Program-made: the position numbers and the translations under genes
NCBI RefSeq assembly: GCF_035989305.1
Contig: NZ_CP108514.1
Coordinates: 7,420,501 to 7,484,500 of the forward strand
Length of the DNA stretch: 64,000 nt
Direction of reading: 5' to 3'
DNA from: Streptomyces sp. NBC_01233
GTDB taxonomy: Bacteria > Actinomycetota > Actinomycetes > Streptomycetales > Streptomycetaceae
Notes under the pieces: generated by a model
Databases searched by the model: none
What the model was told of the DNA's origin: nothing
Seen by the model: only the letters and a program-made list of their open reading frames with translations
Shown here: positions 38,121 to 49,560 of the stretch, one piece after another
Numbering within the stretch: position 1 is the stretch's first letter
How the letters are laid out: every line of letters starts with the position of its first letter

Positions 38121-40523
38121 ATGGCGCAGAACACGCGCACCGTTCCGGCGGGTACGCCCACCAACGTCACCCAGAAGCACAACAAGGGCGGCATCGGCGA
38201 GTCCATCCTCCGCCCGGACGGCACCCTCAAGGTCACCGGTGAGTTCGCGTACTCCTCGGACATGTGGCACGAGGACATGCTGTGGGGCCAGACCCTGCGC
38301 AGCACCGTCGCCCACGCCGAGATCGTCTCCATCGACATCTCCGAGGCGCTCGCCGTGCCCGGCGTCTACTCGGTGCTGACGTACGACGACCTGCCGGCCG
38401 AGATGAAGAACTACGGCCTGGAGATCCAGGACACCCCGGTCCTCGCCAACGGCCGGGTACGTCACCACGGTGAGCCGGTCGCCCTCGTGGCCGCCGACCA
38501 CCCGGAGACCGCCCGCCGCGCGGCCGCCAAGATCAAGATCGACTACCGTGAGCTGCCGCTCGTCACGGACGAGGCCTCCGCCCTGGCCCCCGACGCGCCG
38601 CTGATCCACGAGGGCCGCGACGACCACCACATCGGTCACGTCCCGCACCCGAACATCGTGCACCGCCAGCCGATCATCCGCGGCAACGTGGAAGAGGCCC
38701 GCAAGCGCGCCGACGTCATCGTCGAGGGCGAGTACACCTTCGGCATGCAGGACCAGGCCTTCCTCGGCCCGGAGTCCGGCCTGGCCGTGCCCTCCGAGGA
38801 CGGCGGTGTCGAGCTGTACGTCGCCACCCAGTGGCTGCACTCGGACCTCCAGCAGATCGCCCCGGTCCTCGGCCTCCCGCCGGAGAAGGTACGCATGACG
38901 CTCTCGGGCGTCGGCGGTGCCTTCGGCGGCCGCGAGGACATCTCGATGCAGATCCACGCCTGCCTCCTGGCCCTCGCCACGAACAAGCCGGTCAAGATCG
39001 TCTACAACCGGTTCGAGTCCTTCTTCGGCCACGTGCACCGTCACCCGGCGAAGCTCTACTACGAGCACGGCGCCACCAAGGACGGCAAGCTCACGCACAT
39101 GAAGTGCAAGATCGTCCTGGACGGCGGCGCGTACGCGTCGGCCTCCCCGGCGGTCGTGGGCAACGCCTCCTCCCTCTCGGTCGGTCCGTACGTCCTGGAG
39201 GACGTGGACATCGAGGCGATCGCGCTCTACACGAACAACCCGCCCTGTGGCGCGATGCGCGGCTTCGGCGCCGTCCAGGCCTGCTTCGCCTACGAGGCCC
39301 AGATGGACAAGCTCGCGGCGAAGCTGGGCATGGACCCGGTCGAGTTCCGCCAGCTGAACGCCATGGAAATGGGCACGGTCATGCCGACCGGCCAGGTCGT
39401 GGACGCCCCGGCGCCGGTCGCCGAGCTGCTGCGCCGGGTCAAGGCCCGTCCGCTGCCGCCCGAGCGCCAGTGGGAGAGCGCCGGCGAGAACGCGGACGTC
39501 CGCGCGCTGCCCGGTGGCCTCTCCAACACCACTCACGGCGAGGGCGTCGTCCGCGGCGTCGGCTACGCGGTCGGCATCAAGAACGTCGGCTTCTCCGAGG
39601 GCTTCGACGACTACTCGACCGCCCGCGTGCGGCTCGAGGTCATCAACGGCGAGCCCGTCGCGATGGTCCACACGGCCATGGCGGAGGTCGGCCAGGGCGG
39701 CATCACCGTCCACACGCAGATCGCCCGTACCGAGCTGGGCGTCACGCAGGTGACCATCCACCCGGCCGACACGCAGGTCGGCTCCGCCGGTTCCACGTCC
39801 GCCTCCCGGCAGACGTACATGACCGGTGGCGCGGTGAAGAACACCTGTGAGGCCGTCCGCGAGGCCCTTCTGGAGATCGGCCGCCGCAAGAACGGCTCGT
39901 ACCACCCCGCGTGGGCCACGGCCGAGCTGCTCCTCGAAGGCGGCAAGGTCGTCACCGACGGCGGAGAGGTCCTCGCGGACATCGCCGACGTCCTCGAGGG
40001 CGAGGCCATCGACCTCGAGCTCGAGTTCCGTCACGCGGCGACCGAGCCCTTCGACCTGGTCACCGGCCAGGGCAACGGCCACGTCCAGTACACCTTCGCC
40101 GCGCACCGCGCGGTCGTCGAGGTGGACACCGAGCTCGGCCTCGTCAAGGTCGTCGAGCTGGCGACCGCACAGGACGTCGGCAAGGCGCTCAACATGCTTT
40201 CCGTGGTGGGCCAGATCCAGGGTGGTACCACCCAGGGCCTCGGCGTGGCGATCATGGAAGAGATCATCGTGGACCCGAAGACCGCGAAGGTGCGCAACCC
40301 CTCCTTCACGGACTACCTGATCCCGACCATCCTGGACACCCCGACCATCCCGGTCGACGTCCTGGAGCTCGCCGACCCGAAGGCGCCGTACGGCCTTCGC
40401 GGTATGGGCGAGGCCCCGACCCTCTCGTCGACCCCGGCCGTCATCGCGGCGATCCGGCAGGCGACGGGTCTGGAGATCAACAAGACGCCGATCCGTCCGG
40501 AAGCCCTCACCGGGACCCTCTAG
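38121..40523 (+). CDS. Xanthine dehydrogenase molybdopterin-binding subunit
   Basis: 800 residues, ATG 38121. Aldehyde oxidase/xanthine dehydrogenase large subunit. Visible landmarks: RHHGEPVALVAAD in the N-terminal domain, GVGGAFGGRED for molybdopterin binding, AMRGFGAVQACFAYEAQ with the substrate-positioning arginine region, GQGGITVHTQIA, and GMGEAPTLSSTPAVIAAI containing the catalytic glutamate. It hydroxylates hypoxanthine/xanthine towards urate with the two preceding subunits. Last gene of the operon, followed by a perfect 12-bp hairpin. Confidence 0.93.
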   Translation: MAQNTRTVPAGTPTNVTQKHNKGGIGESILRPDGTLKVTGEFAYSSDMWHEDMLWGQTLRSTVAHAEIVSIDISEALAVPGVYSVLTYDDLPAEMKNYGLEIQDTPVLANGRVRHHGEPVALVAADHPETARRAAAKIKIDYRELPLVTDEASALAPDAPLIHEGRDDHHIGHVPHPNIVHRQPIIRGNVEEARKRADVIVEGEYTFGMQDQAFLGPESGLAVPSEDGGVELYVATQWLHSDLQQIAPVLGLPPEKVRMTLSGVGGAFGGREDISMQIHACLLALATNKPVKIVYNRFESFFGHVHRHPAKLYYEHGATKDGKLTHMKCKIVLDGGAYASASPAVVGNASSLSVGPYVLEDVDIEAIALYTNNPPCGAMRGFGAVQACFAYEAQMDKLAAKLGMDPVEFRQLNAMEMGTVMPTGQVVDAPAPVAELLRRVKARPLPPERQWESAGENADVRALPGGLSNTTHGEGVVRGVGYAVGIKNVGFSEGFDDYSTARVRLEVINGEPVAMVHTAMAEVGQGGITVHTQIARTELGVTQVTIHPADTQVGSAGSTSASRQTYMTGGAVKNTCEAVREALLEIGRRKNGSYHPAWATAELLLEGGKVVTDGGEVLADIADVLEGEAIDLELEFRHAATEPFDLVTGQGNGHVQYTFAAHRAVVEVDTELGLVKVVELATAQDVGKALNMLSVVGQIQGGTTQGLGVAIMEEIIVDPKTAKVRNPSFTDYLIPTILDTPTIPVDVLELADPKAPYGLRGMGEAPTLSSTPAVIAAIRQATGLEINKTPIRPEALTGTL

Positions 40524-40531
40524 GACGGCGT

Positions 40532-40559
40532 GGTCCGGGGGCCGAGAGGCCCCCGGACC
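40532..40559 (+). terminator. Terminator of the xanthine dehydrogenase operon
   Basis: Perfect 12-bp stem (40532-40543 with 40548-40559) and GAGA tetraloop, eight bases after the stop. Confidence 0.85.
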
Positions 40560-40848
40560 CCCTCAGACTCTCCGGGCGGTGCGATTTGGGAACGTCACAC
40601 TTCACAGCGCACCGTCCGGAGTACCTACGGAGCACCGCACCGCTCGCGGTCGCTTCACCTGGCAGCACCCCTGCCAAAACCCCCACGTAGTACCAGCGGT
40701 CACCGCCGCACTACCCGCAGTACACGCAGTGCACATTCGCGTCGCCTCGGGCCGTCACCCCGGGTCGTGCAGCCAAACGCAGCATCCCAAATCCCGCAAT
40801 CTCCAATCCCCAAGCGGGTGCCCCTGTGAACCTTGGGAGTTAGGCACC
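40560..40848. promoter_or_regulatory. Leader region of the purine permease gene
   Basis: About 290 bases without a gene. GGGAGTTAGG at 40834-40843 is the ribosome binding site for the permease. Several CAGTACACGCAGTGCAC-type alternations near 40715-40735 could be operator half-sites. The length suggests an untranslated leader, but I see no known purine riboswitch consensus. Confidence 0.4.
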
Positions 40849-42312
40849 ATGACCCAATCGTCTGTGGAGACCAAGACCACCGCGGAAGAGGCCGGCGACG
40901 GCTCTCGCAATCCCGCCGGGCGTTCTTGGCTCGATCGGTACTTTCACATAACGCATAGAGGTTCGAACGTCGGCAACGAGGTCCGTGGCGGTATCACGAC
41001 CTTCATGGCCATGGCGTACATCCTCCTGCTCAACCCCCTGCTCCTCTCGGGCAAGGACGTCGCGGGCACCGTGATGGACGGATCGGCGATCATCACCGCC
41101 ACCGCCTTCGCCGCGGCCGTCACCACGCTCCTCATGGGCTTCGTGGGCAAGGTGCCGCTGGCCCTCGCCGCCGGCCTCTCCGTGTCCGGCGTGCTCGCCT
41201 CGCAGGTCGCCCCGCAGATGACCTGGCCGCAGGCCATGGGCATGTGCGTGGTGTACGGCGTCGTGATCTGTCTCCTGGTCGTCACCGGCCTCCGCGAGAT
41301 GATCATGAACGCGATCCCCCTCGCGCTCAAGCACGCCATCACCATGGGCATCGGCCTCTTCGTGGCCCTCATCGGCTTCTTCAAGGCCGGTTTCGTCGGC
41401 AAGGGTCCGGAGTTCGGTCCCCCCGTCCAGCTCGGTGCGGTCGGTGAGCTCTCCGGCTGGCCCGTCCTGCTCTTCTGCATCACCCTGATCGCCATCTTCA
41501 TGCTCCAGGCCCGCAAGGTGCCCGGCGCGATCCTGATCGGCATCGTCGGTGGCACCGTCCTGGCCGCGATCCTCAACGCCGTCGTCGACATCGACCCGAA
41601 GGCCTGGAAGAACGGTCCGCCGGAGCTCGACGGCTCCGCGGTCTCGATGCCGAACTTCTCACTCTTCGGTGACGTCTCCTTCGGCGGCTGGGGCGACGTC
41701 GGCTACATGACCGTCGGCATGATCGTCTTCACCCTGGTGCTCGCCGGCTTCTTCGACGCCATGGCCACCATCATCGGTGTCGGAACCGAGGCCAAGCTGG
41801 CCGACGACAAGGGCCGCATGCCGGGCCTGTCCAAGGCCCTGTTCATCGACGGCGCCGGTGGCGCCATCGGTGGTGTCGCGGGCGGCTCCGGCCAGACCGT
41901 GTTCGTCGAGTCCGCGACCGGCGTCGGCGAGGGCGCCCGCACGGGCCTCGCCTCCGTGGTCACCGGCCTGTTCTTCGCCGCCTGCCTCTTCTTCACCCCG
42001 ATCACGCAGATCGTCCCGGGTGAGGTCGCCTCCGCGGCCCTGGTCGTCATCGGCGCGATGATGATGCAGAACGCCCGCCACGTGGACTGGTCCGACAGCG
42101 CGACCTCGATCCCGGTCTTCCTGACCGTCGTGATCATGCCGTTCACCTACTCGATCACCGCCGGTGTCGCCGCGGGCGTCATCTCCTACGTCGCCATCAA
42201 GATCGCTCAGGGCAAGGCCCGTGAGATCGGCGGCTTCATGTGGGCGCTGACCGGAATCTTCCTGGTCTTCTTCGCGCTCCACCCGATCGAGGGCTGGCTC
42301 GGGGTCGGCTGA
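40849..42312 (+). CDS. NCS2 family purine permease (AzgA-like)
   Basis: 487 residues, ATG 40849. Twelve to fourteen hydrophobic segments. The N-terminal GSNVGNEVRGGITTFMAMAYIL and the mid-protein AGFFDAMATIIGVGTEAKL segment are hallmarks of the AzgA (COG2252) branch of nucleobase:cation symporters, which take up adenine, guanine or hypoxanthine. The SGQTVFVESATGVGEGARTG motif corresponds to the substrate-binding TM10 region. Located between the xanthine dehydrogenase operon and xdhC, so it supplies purine bases for oxidation. Confidence 0.9.
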   Translation: MTQSSVETKTTAEEAGDGSRNPAGRSWLDRYFHITHRGSNVGNEVRGGITTFMAMAYILLLNPLLLSGKDVAGTVMDGSAIITATAFAAAVTTLLMGFVGKVPLALAAGLSVSGVLASQVAPQMTWPQAMGMCVVYGVVICLLVVTGLREMIMNAIPLALKHAITMGIGLFVALIGFFKAGFVGKGPEFGPPVQLGAVGELSGWPVLLFCITLIAIFMLQARKVPGAILIGIVGGTVLAAILNAVVDIDPKAWKNGPPELDGSAVSMPNFSLFGDVSFGGWGDVGYMTVGMIVFTLVLAGFFDAMATIIGVGTEAKLADDKGRMPGLSKALFIDGAGGAIGGVAGGSGQTVFVESATGVGEGARTGLASVVTGLFFAACLFFTPITQIVPGEVASAALVVIGAMMMQNARHVDWSDSATSIPVFLTVVIMPFTYSITAGVAAGVISYVAIKIAQGKAREIGGFMWALTGIFLVFFALHPIEGWLGVG

Positions 42313-42394
42313 CCCGGACCGACCTGATCCGTACGAAATACCGCACGCTCCACGTATCTGATACTGGAAGACGAACCTCTCCGAGGAGGCCCCC

Positions 42395-43546
42395 ATGCTG
42401 GACATCGCCGAAGAGCTGAACCGGTGGGTCGAGCAGGGACGTGACTTCGCCGTCGCCACGGTCGTGGCGGTCGGCGGCAGCGCGCCCCGGCAGCCCGGGG
42501 CCGCTCTCGCCGTCGACAGCGAGGGCACGGCCATCGGCTCGGTTTCCGGCGGATGCGTGGAGGGTGCGGTGTACGAGCTGTGCCGGCAGGCGCTGGAGGA
42601 CGGCGAAACCGTCCAGGAGCGCTTCGGGTACAGCGACGACGATGCCTTCGCCGTGGGTCTGACCTGCGGCGGAATCATCGACATCCTCGTCACCCCGGTC
42701 CCTGTGGGCTCTCCCGTACGGGAGGTGTTCGCGGCCGGCCTGGCCGCCGCGGCCCGCGGTGAGGCCGCGGCCGTGGCCCGGATAGCCGAGGGCCCGGCCG
42801 AGCTCATGGGCCGCGCCGTCTTCGTCCGTACCGACGGCGCCCACGAGGGCGGCTTCGGCGGACACCCCGAGCTGGACCGCACCATCGCCGAAGAAGCCCG
42901 CGCCATGCTCGACGCCGGCAAGACCGGCGTGCTGGAGATCGGCGCCGACGGCAGGCTCTGCGGAGAGCCGCTGAAGGTGCTGGTCGAATCCAGCGTCCCG
43001 CCCCCGCGGATGATCGTTTTCGGTGCCATCGACTTCGCCTCCGCCCTCGTGCGGATCGGAAAGTTCCTCGGCTACCGGGTGACGGTGTGCGACGCCCGGC
43101 CCGTCTTCGCGACGAAGACCCGTTTCCCCGAGGCGGACGAGATCGTCGTCGACTGGCCGCACCGTTATCTCGAGAGCACGGAAGTGGACGGCCGGACCGT
43201 CCTGTGCGTGCTCACCCACGACGCCAAGTTCGATGTCCCGCTCCTCGAACTGGCCCTCAAGCTCCCCGTCGCCTACGTCGGCGCCATGGGCTCCCGCCGC
43301 ACCCACGAGGACCGCAACAAGCGGCTGCGCGACGTCGGCGTCACCGAGCTCGAACTGGCCCGGCTGCGCTCCCCGATCGGCCTGGACCTCGGCGCCCGCT
43401 CCCCGGAGGAGACCGCGCTGTCCATCGCCGCCGAGATCGTCGCGAACCGCCGCGGCGGCAGCGGTGCGGCCCTCACCGGCGCGCACATCCCGATCCACCC
43501 GGACGTCGCGAACACCGTCGTCAGCAGGATCGGTTCCGTCGCTTGA
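42395..43546 (+). CDS. xdhC: XdhC family molybdenum cofactor insertion protein
   Basis: 383 residues, ATG 42395 with CGAGGAGG upstream. N-terminal XdhC/CoxI domain (VATVVAVGGSAPRQPGA, GSVSGGCVEGAV, FGYSDDDAFAVGLTCGG with the conserved cysteines) and a C-terminal Rossmann-like XdhC_C domain (RMIVFGAIDFASALVRIGKFLGYRVTVCDARP, AYVGAMGSRRT, IGLDLGARSPEETALSIAAEI). It binds and sulfurates the molybdenum cofactor and delivers it to xanthine dehydrogenase. Closes the purine cluster before a strong terminator. Confidence 0.92.
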   Translation: MLDIAEELNRWVEQGRDFAVATVVAVGGSAPRQPGAALAVDSEGTAIGSVSGGCVEGAVYELCRQALEDGETVQERFGYSDDDAFAVGLTCGGIIDILVTPVPVGSPVREVFAAGLAAAARGEAAAVARIAEGPAELMGRAVFVRTDGAHEGGFGGHPELDRTIAEEARAMLDAGKTGVLEIGADGRLCGEPLKVLVESSVPPPRMIVFGAIDFASALVRIGKFLGYRVTVCDARPVFATKTRFPEADEIVVDWPHRYLESTEVDGRTVLCVLTHDAKFDVPLLELALKLPVAYVGAMGSRRTHEDRNKRLRDVGVTELELARLRSPIGLDLGARSPEETALSIAAEIVANRRGGSGAALTGAHIPIHPDVANTVVSRIGSVA

Positions 43547-43572
43547 AGGGGTGAGTGACGGCCGAAGGTGAG

Positions 43573-43606
43573 AAAAGGGCGCCACCCGTAGGGGTTGCGC
43601 CCTTTT
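43573..43606 (+). terminator. Terminator after xdhC
   Basis: AAAAGGGCGC / GCGCCCTTTT 10-bp perfect stem with an inner CACCC/GGGGT pairing and a T4 end. It is the best classical Rho-independent terminator in the window. Confidence 0.9.
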
Positions 43607-43612
43607 GGCGTT

Positions 43613-43642
43613 CCCCCTATCTTACCGGCCGGTAATAGGGGG
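43613..43642. promoter_or_regulatory. Long inverted repeat with TTACCGGCCGGTAA core, probable operator
   Basis: The perfect 14-base palindrome at 43622-43635 is flanked by outer arms CCCCCTA / TAGGGGG. It is just after the xdhC terminator and 54 bases before the next start. The core resembles TTACCGnnCGGTAA-type sites of TetR-family regulators, which is inference. No regulator gene is adjacent. Confidence 0.55.
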
Positions 43643-43695
43643 TGTCCTCGCCGGAGGAGCCCTCTCCATCCCCTGTCCACAACGGAGTTGAGCGG

Positions 43696-44949
43696 ATGTT
43701 GCGTAGTGTGCGAACCCTGGGCGTCCTGGCGGCGGCCGCCCTGCTCACCGCCGTCACACCGGCACCGGCCCCCGCGGCCGCCCCCGCCGCTCCTGCGGCC
43801 GGCCTGCGCGAGGTGCTCTTCGTCGGGAACAACTGGGAGGGGACCGCCGACGTCCTCGCCTCCACCGGCGATCTCGCCAAGGTCGGCCGGATCAACGTGA
43901 TCCCCGACAAGGCGGAGCGGCTCCGCGAGATCTACCTCAACCCCGTGAAACTCGCCTTCTTCCTCGGCATCCGGGAGAGCGCCGGCGAGGGCCACGACCA
44001 GTTCGTCGACGACATGTTCACCACCGCGGACGGCACCGCGGTCGTCGTCTCCCGCCCCAGCTTCGCCGACGTCGTGTCCATCGACGTGACCTCGGGGCGG
44101 ATCAACTGGCGCTTCCCCGTCTCCGGTTACCGCTCCGACCACATGGCGGTCTCCCCGGACGGCACCCGCATCGCCGTCTCGGCCTCCACCTCCAACACCG
44201 TGCACGTCCTGGACATCGCCACCGGACGCCAGGTCGGCTCCTTCGGCACCGGGGACAAGCCGCACGAGAACACCTTCACCCGTGACGGCCGCTTCCTGTG
44301 GAACAGCTCCATCGGCGAGGTGAACACCGCCCTCGACGCGCCCTGGCTGGACTGGACGAAGGGCAACCGGAAGATCACCGTGGTCGACGCGCAGACCTTC
44401 CGGACCGTACGGGTGATCGACATGCGGGAGCGGCTGGACGCCTTCGGCCGCCGCGACCTGTCCGACGCCGTGCGCCCCGTGTCCTTCAGCCCCGACGAGT
44501 CGAAGCTCTACTTCCAGGTGTCGTTCTTCAACGGCTTCCTGGAGTACGACGTGGCATCCGACCGGATCACCCGCCTCAAGACCCTCCCCGAGAACCCCGC
44601 CACCAGCACCGACCGCACCACCTGGGTCAACGACTCCCGCCACCACGGCATGTCCATGAGCCCCGACGGGGCCAAGCTGTGCATCGCCGGAACCATGGAC
44701 GACTACGCGACCGTCGTGGACCGCGCCACCCTCGCCGAGGGGCCGCTCGTGCCCGCCGCCAAGCCGTACTGGGCCACCGTCGACGGTGACGGGACGGCCT
44801 GCGTGATCTCCGAGAGCGGAGCCGACCGGGTCACGGCCATCGACTTCGCCACCGGCGCCAAACGGGTCTCCGTCCCCGTCGGCGACCACCCCCAGCGGGT
44901 CCGGATCGGCCGTGTCCCGGCCTCCTGGACCGGTCCCGCCGGCCGCTAG
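43696..44949 (+). CDS. Secreted YVTN-type beta-propeller protein
   Basis: 417 residues from ATG 43696 (ribosome binding site GGAGTTGAG); an in-frame GTG start at 43642 lies inside the operator and is rejected. Signal peptide: MLRSVRTLG, hydrophobic core VLAAAALLTAV, Ala/Pro-rich cleavage region. The mature part has repeated WD/YVTN-like blades: VVSRPSFADVVSIDVTSGRI, MAVSPDGTRIAVSASTSNTVHVLDIATGRQ, VSFSPDESKLYFQVSFFNGFLEYDVASDRI, MSPDGAKLCIAGTMDDYATVVD. Function unknown; probably an extracellular propeller. Monocistronic, with its own operator-like palindrome. Confidence 0.85.
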   Translation: MLRSVRTLGVLAAAALLTAVTPAPAPAAAPAAPAAGLREVLFVGNNWEGTADVLASTGDLAKVGRINVIPDKAERLREIYLNPVKLAFFLGIRESAGEGHDQFVDDMFTTADGTAVVVSRPSFADVVSIDVTSGRINWRFPVSGYRSDHMAVSPDGTRIAVSASTSNTVHVLDIATGRQVGSFGTGDKPHENTFTRDGRFLWNSSIGEVNTALDAPWLDWTKGNRKITVVDAQTFRTVRVIDMRERLDAFGRRDLSDAVRPVSFSPDESKLYFQVSFFNGFLEYDVASDRITRLKTLPENPATSTDRTTWVNDSRHHGMSMSPDGAKLCIAGTMDDYATVVDRATLAEGPLVPAAKPYWATVDGDGTACVISESGADRVTAIDFATGAKRVSVPVGDHPQRVRIGRVPASWTGPAGR

Positions 44950-44993
44950 GTTCCGTCGCGGGACAACGGCGTGACCGGGGCCTGCCCGGACGC

Positions 44994-45461
44994 TCAGCCC
45001 ACCGTCACGGTCGGCTCGTGCCGGACGGGGAAGTTCACCGAGTTGGCGATGAAGCAGGCCCGGTGGGCCTCCTCGTGCAGTGCGATCGCCGCAGCCACCA
45101 TCGACTCCTCGCTGACGGTGATCCGGGGGTGCACCACAGCCTCCGTGAACTGCCCGCTGTCCCCGGCGGTGGCCATCGTCCCGGTCGCCTCGTCGACGTA
45201 CGAGGTGACCACCACGCCGTTGATCGTACAGAAGTGCAGGTAGGAGAGCATGTGGCACTGGGACAGTGCGGCGAGCAGCAGTTGCTCGGGGTTCCATCGG
45301 GAGGCATCGCCGCGGAAGGTCGGGTCGGAGCTGCCGAGGATCGCCGGCAGCTCTCCGGCGGCCACCTCGTGCGCCCGCGAGTAGGCACGGTAGTGGCTGG
45401 TGCCGGTGCCGAGGTTCCCGGTCCAGGTGACGCGGGTGGCGTAGGAGTGCAGTCGGGCCAT
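44994..45461 (-). CDS. OsmC family protein
   Basis: 155 residues, ATG 45461. The OsmC/Ohr fold is recognised by WNPEQLLLAALSQCHMLSYLHFC, with the first reactive cysteine in the LSQCHMLSYL helix, and by HEEAHRACFIANSVNFPV, with the second. Thiol peroxidase or hydrolase acting on organic hydroperoxides is the family role. It appears closest to the OsmC/YhfA branch rather than Ohr. Convergent with the propeller gene. A GNAT relic lies just upstream on the same strand. Confidence 0.88.
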   Translation of the reverse strand: MARLHSYATRVTWTGNLGTGTSHYRAYSRAHEVAAGELPAILGSSDPTFRGDASRWNPEQLLLAALSQCHMLSYLHFCTINGVVVTSYVDEATGTMATAGDSGQFTEAVVHPRITVSEESMVAAAIALHEEAHRACFIANSVNFPVRHEPTVTVG

Positions 45462-45466
45462 GGCGG

Positions 45467-45763
45467 CTACTCCGTCTCTCGGGTACGGGACTGGGCGGCG
45501 CAGATGTCCGGGATGTGGAGGTGGCGGTGTCGAGCGGTACCGGGCGTCGACCTGGATCGTACGGCGGTAGCGACGGCCGCGCCCGCTTCCTCCGCGACCT
45601 CGTCGTACCGCTCACCCGCCGGCAACACGGCGGCCCGCCGCCGCCCCTCCTCCCGAAAGCCGAGCCGGGTGAACGCCCGGACGGCCCGCTCGTTCCCGCT
45701 CCACTCTCCGTCGATCACGCCCTGATCCCCTCCCCGTGACGGCCGACGGCACACCGTACCCAC
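45467..45763 (-). pseudogene. C-terminal fragment of a GNAT acetyltransferase
   Basis: The reading frame contains WSGNERAVRAFTRLGFREEG and LPAGERYDEV, the typical last helix and strands of a GNAT fold (N-x-RA-x-x-x-Y/F-x-x-LGF). The acetyl-CoA-binding Q/RxxGxG/A loop is missing and there is no proper N-terminus. After RYDEV the frame runs on into Arg/Thr-rich sequence without similarity. Most likely a truncated gene. Confidence 0.6.
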
Positions 45764-45814
45764 AGGTGATCTCGGAGGCCGCGGAGTTTCGGAGCCGGAG
45801 AGGTGTCACTCCTT

Positions 45815-45842
45815 GGCAGCGGGCAGCGGGCAGCGGGCAGCC
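45815..45842. repeat. Short tandem repeat, 7-bp unit GGCAGCG x4
   Basis: Three perfect units and one with a final substitution, in the 160-base gap before the Eis-like gene. No functional sign. Confidence 0.8.
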
Positions 45843-45924
45843 GGCCGCCGGAACGGCTGAAACCCGTAACCTCTCTGACCCTTATGGGATGACCGGTCTG
45901 CGATGACCGATTAGTCTCGCGATC

Positions 45925-47160
45925 ATGGTGGACATCCATGAGGTACCCGAGGCCGACATCGACCGCGCTCTGGAACTCGCGTACCTCGTCTTCCACGACC
46001 GGCCCGAGAAGGAGGCCCGCGCGAGACACCACGCGCTGCTGGTGCGGTGCCTGCGGATCGGCGCCTACGACGGGGACGCCCTCGTCGGCTTCATGGCCGC
46101 GCACGACTTCCGGCTCTCGGTGCCCGGGGCGGACCTGCCCTGCCCCGGGCTCACGTTCGTCTGCGTCGCCCCCACCCACCGCCGCCGCGGCGTGCTCACC
46201 GGGCTGATGACCGAGATGCTGGAGCGCGCTGCGGCCACGCGCAGCCCGGTCGCGGCCCTGTGGGCCTCCGAGGCCGCCATCTACGGCCGCTTCGGCTACG
46301 GCGGCGCGACCACCGGCGTCACCATCGAGATCGACTCCACCCGGCCGCTGGCCCTGCGCATCGACCCGGACCGGCGCCCGCTGCGGCTCGTCGATCCGCA
46401 GGAGGCGCTCGCGGTGATCGGGCCCTTCCACGAGTCCGCCCGCGCCCGGCGGGCCGGCCGCCCCAGCCGCAGCGCACCGCGCTGGCGCGAGGAGTGGCTG
46501 GCCGAACAGGACGAGCAGGACGAGGAACTGAGCCCGCCGCGGATCATCGTCCTCGGCGAGCCCGGCGAGTCGATCGCCGGCTACGTGCTCTACCGCACGA
46601 AGCCCGAGGCCGACGGCGGGCCCGCCCGCGCACCCCAGGGCCTGGTCCGGGTCGATGAACTGGAGGCCGACACCCCGGCGGTCGCCGCCGCCCTGTGGGA
46701 GTGCCTGGCCGCCCTCGACCTCACCGGCCGGGTCCGCGCGTGGGGGCGCCCGCCCGACGACCCGCTGCTGCACTTCGCCGCCGACCGGGACCAGGTGCGG
46801 GTCACCGCCCAATTCCCGGCGCTCTGGCTGCGCCTGGTCGACGTACGCGCGGCGCTGACCGCGCGGTCCTGGGCCGCACCGGTGGACGTGGTGCTGGAGG
46901 TGCACGACGTACGGCTGCACGGCAACACCGGGCGGTTCCGGCTCGACGCGGGGCCGGGCCGGGCGGCGTACGAGCATGCGGACGCCGCCGCCGACCTGGC
47001 CATGGACGTAAGGGAGCTGGCCGCCTGCTACCTGGGCGGGACCCGGGTCGCCGAACTCGTCGCGGCCGGGCTGGTACGGGAGCACACGCCCGGCGCGGCC
47101 GCCGCGCTGGACGCGGCCCTGTGCACGCCCGTACTGCCGCACACGAGCGACGAGTTCTGA
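45925..47160 (+). CDS. Eis-like GNAT N-acetyltransferase
   Basis: 411 residues, ATG 45925. Three-part Eis architecture. The N-terminal GNAT domain has LTFVCVAPTHRRRGVLTGLMTEML, whose RRRGVL is the acetyl-CoA pyrophosphate loop, and an AALWASEAAIYGRFGYG segment. A second GNAT-like domain has LVRVDELEADTPAVAAALWECLAALDL. The C-terminal SCP2-like sterol-carrier fold ends HTSDEF, the free C-terminal carboxylate that acts as catalytic base in Eis. Eis enzymes acetylate aminoglycosides and other amines; the native substrate here is unknown. Separated from the geosmin synthase gene by tandem repeats. Confidence 0.9.
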   Translation: MVDIHEVPEADIDRALELAYLVFHDRPEKEARARHHALLVRCLRIGAYDGDALVGFMAAHDFRLSVPGADLPCPGLTFVCVAPTHRRRGVLTGLMTEMLERAAATRSPVAALWASEAAIYGRFGYGGATTGVTIEIDSTRPLALRIDPDRRPLRLVDPQEALAVIGPFHESARARRAGRPSRSAPRWREEWLAEQDEQDEELSPPRIIVLGEPGESIAGYVLYRTKPEADGGPARAPQGLVRVDELEADTPAVAAALWECLAALDLTGRVRAWGRPPDDPLLHFAADRDQVRVTAQFPALWLRLVDVRAALTARSWAAPVDVVLEVHDVRLHGNTGRFRLDAGPGRAAYEHADAAADLAMDVRELAACYLGGTRVAELVAAGLVREHTPGAAAALDAALCTPVLPHTSDEF

Positions 47161-47228
47161 GGGCCGGCGGGGATCGGGCCGGCGGGGATCGGGCCGGCTC
47201 GGTTCACGCCGGCTCGGTTCACGCCGGC
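47161..47228. repeat. Two adjoining 15-bp tandem repeats between convergent genes
   Basis: GGGCCGGCGGGGATC occurs twice (47161-47190). After a shared GGGCCGGC, TCGGTTCACGCCGGC occurs twice (47199-47228). They fill the entire gap between the stops of the Eis-like and geosmin synthase genes, and could form termination structures. Confidence 0.85.
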
Positions 47229-47230
47229 CC

Positions 47231-49552
<2,322 letters not shown>

Positions 49553-49560
49553 TCACCGCT

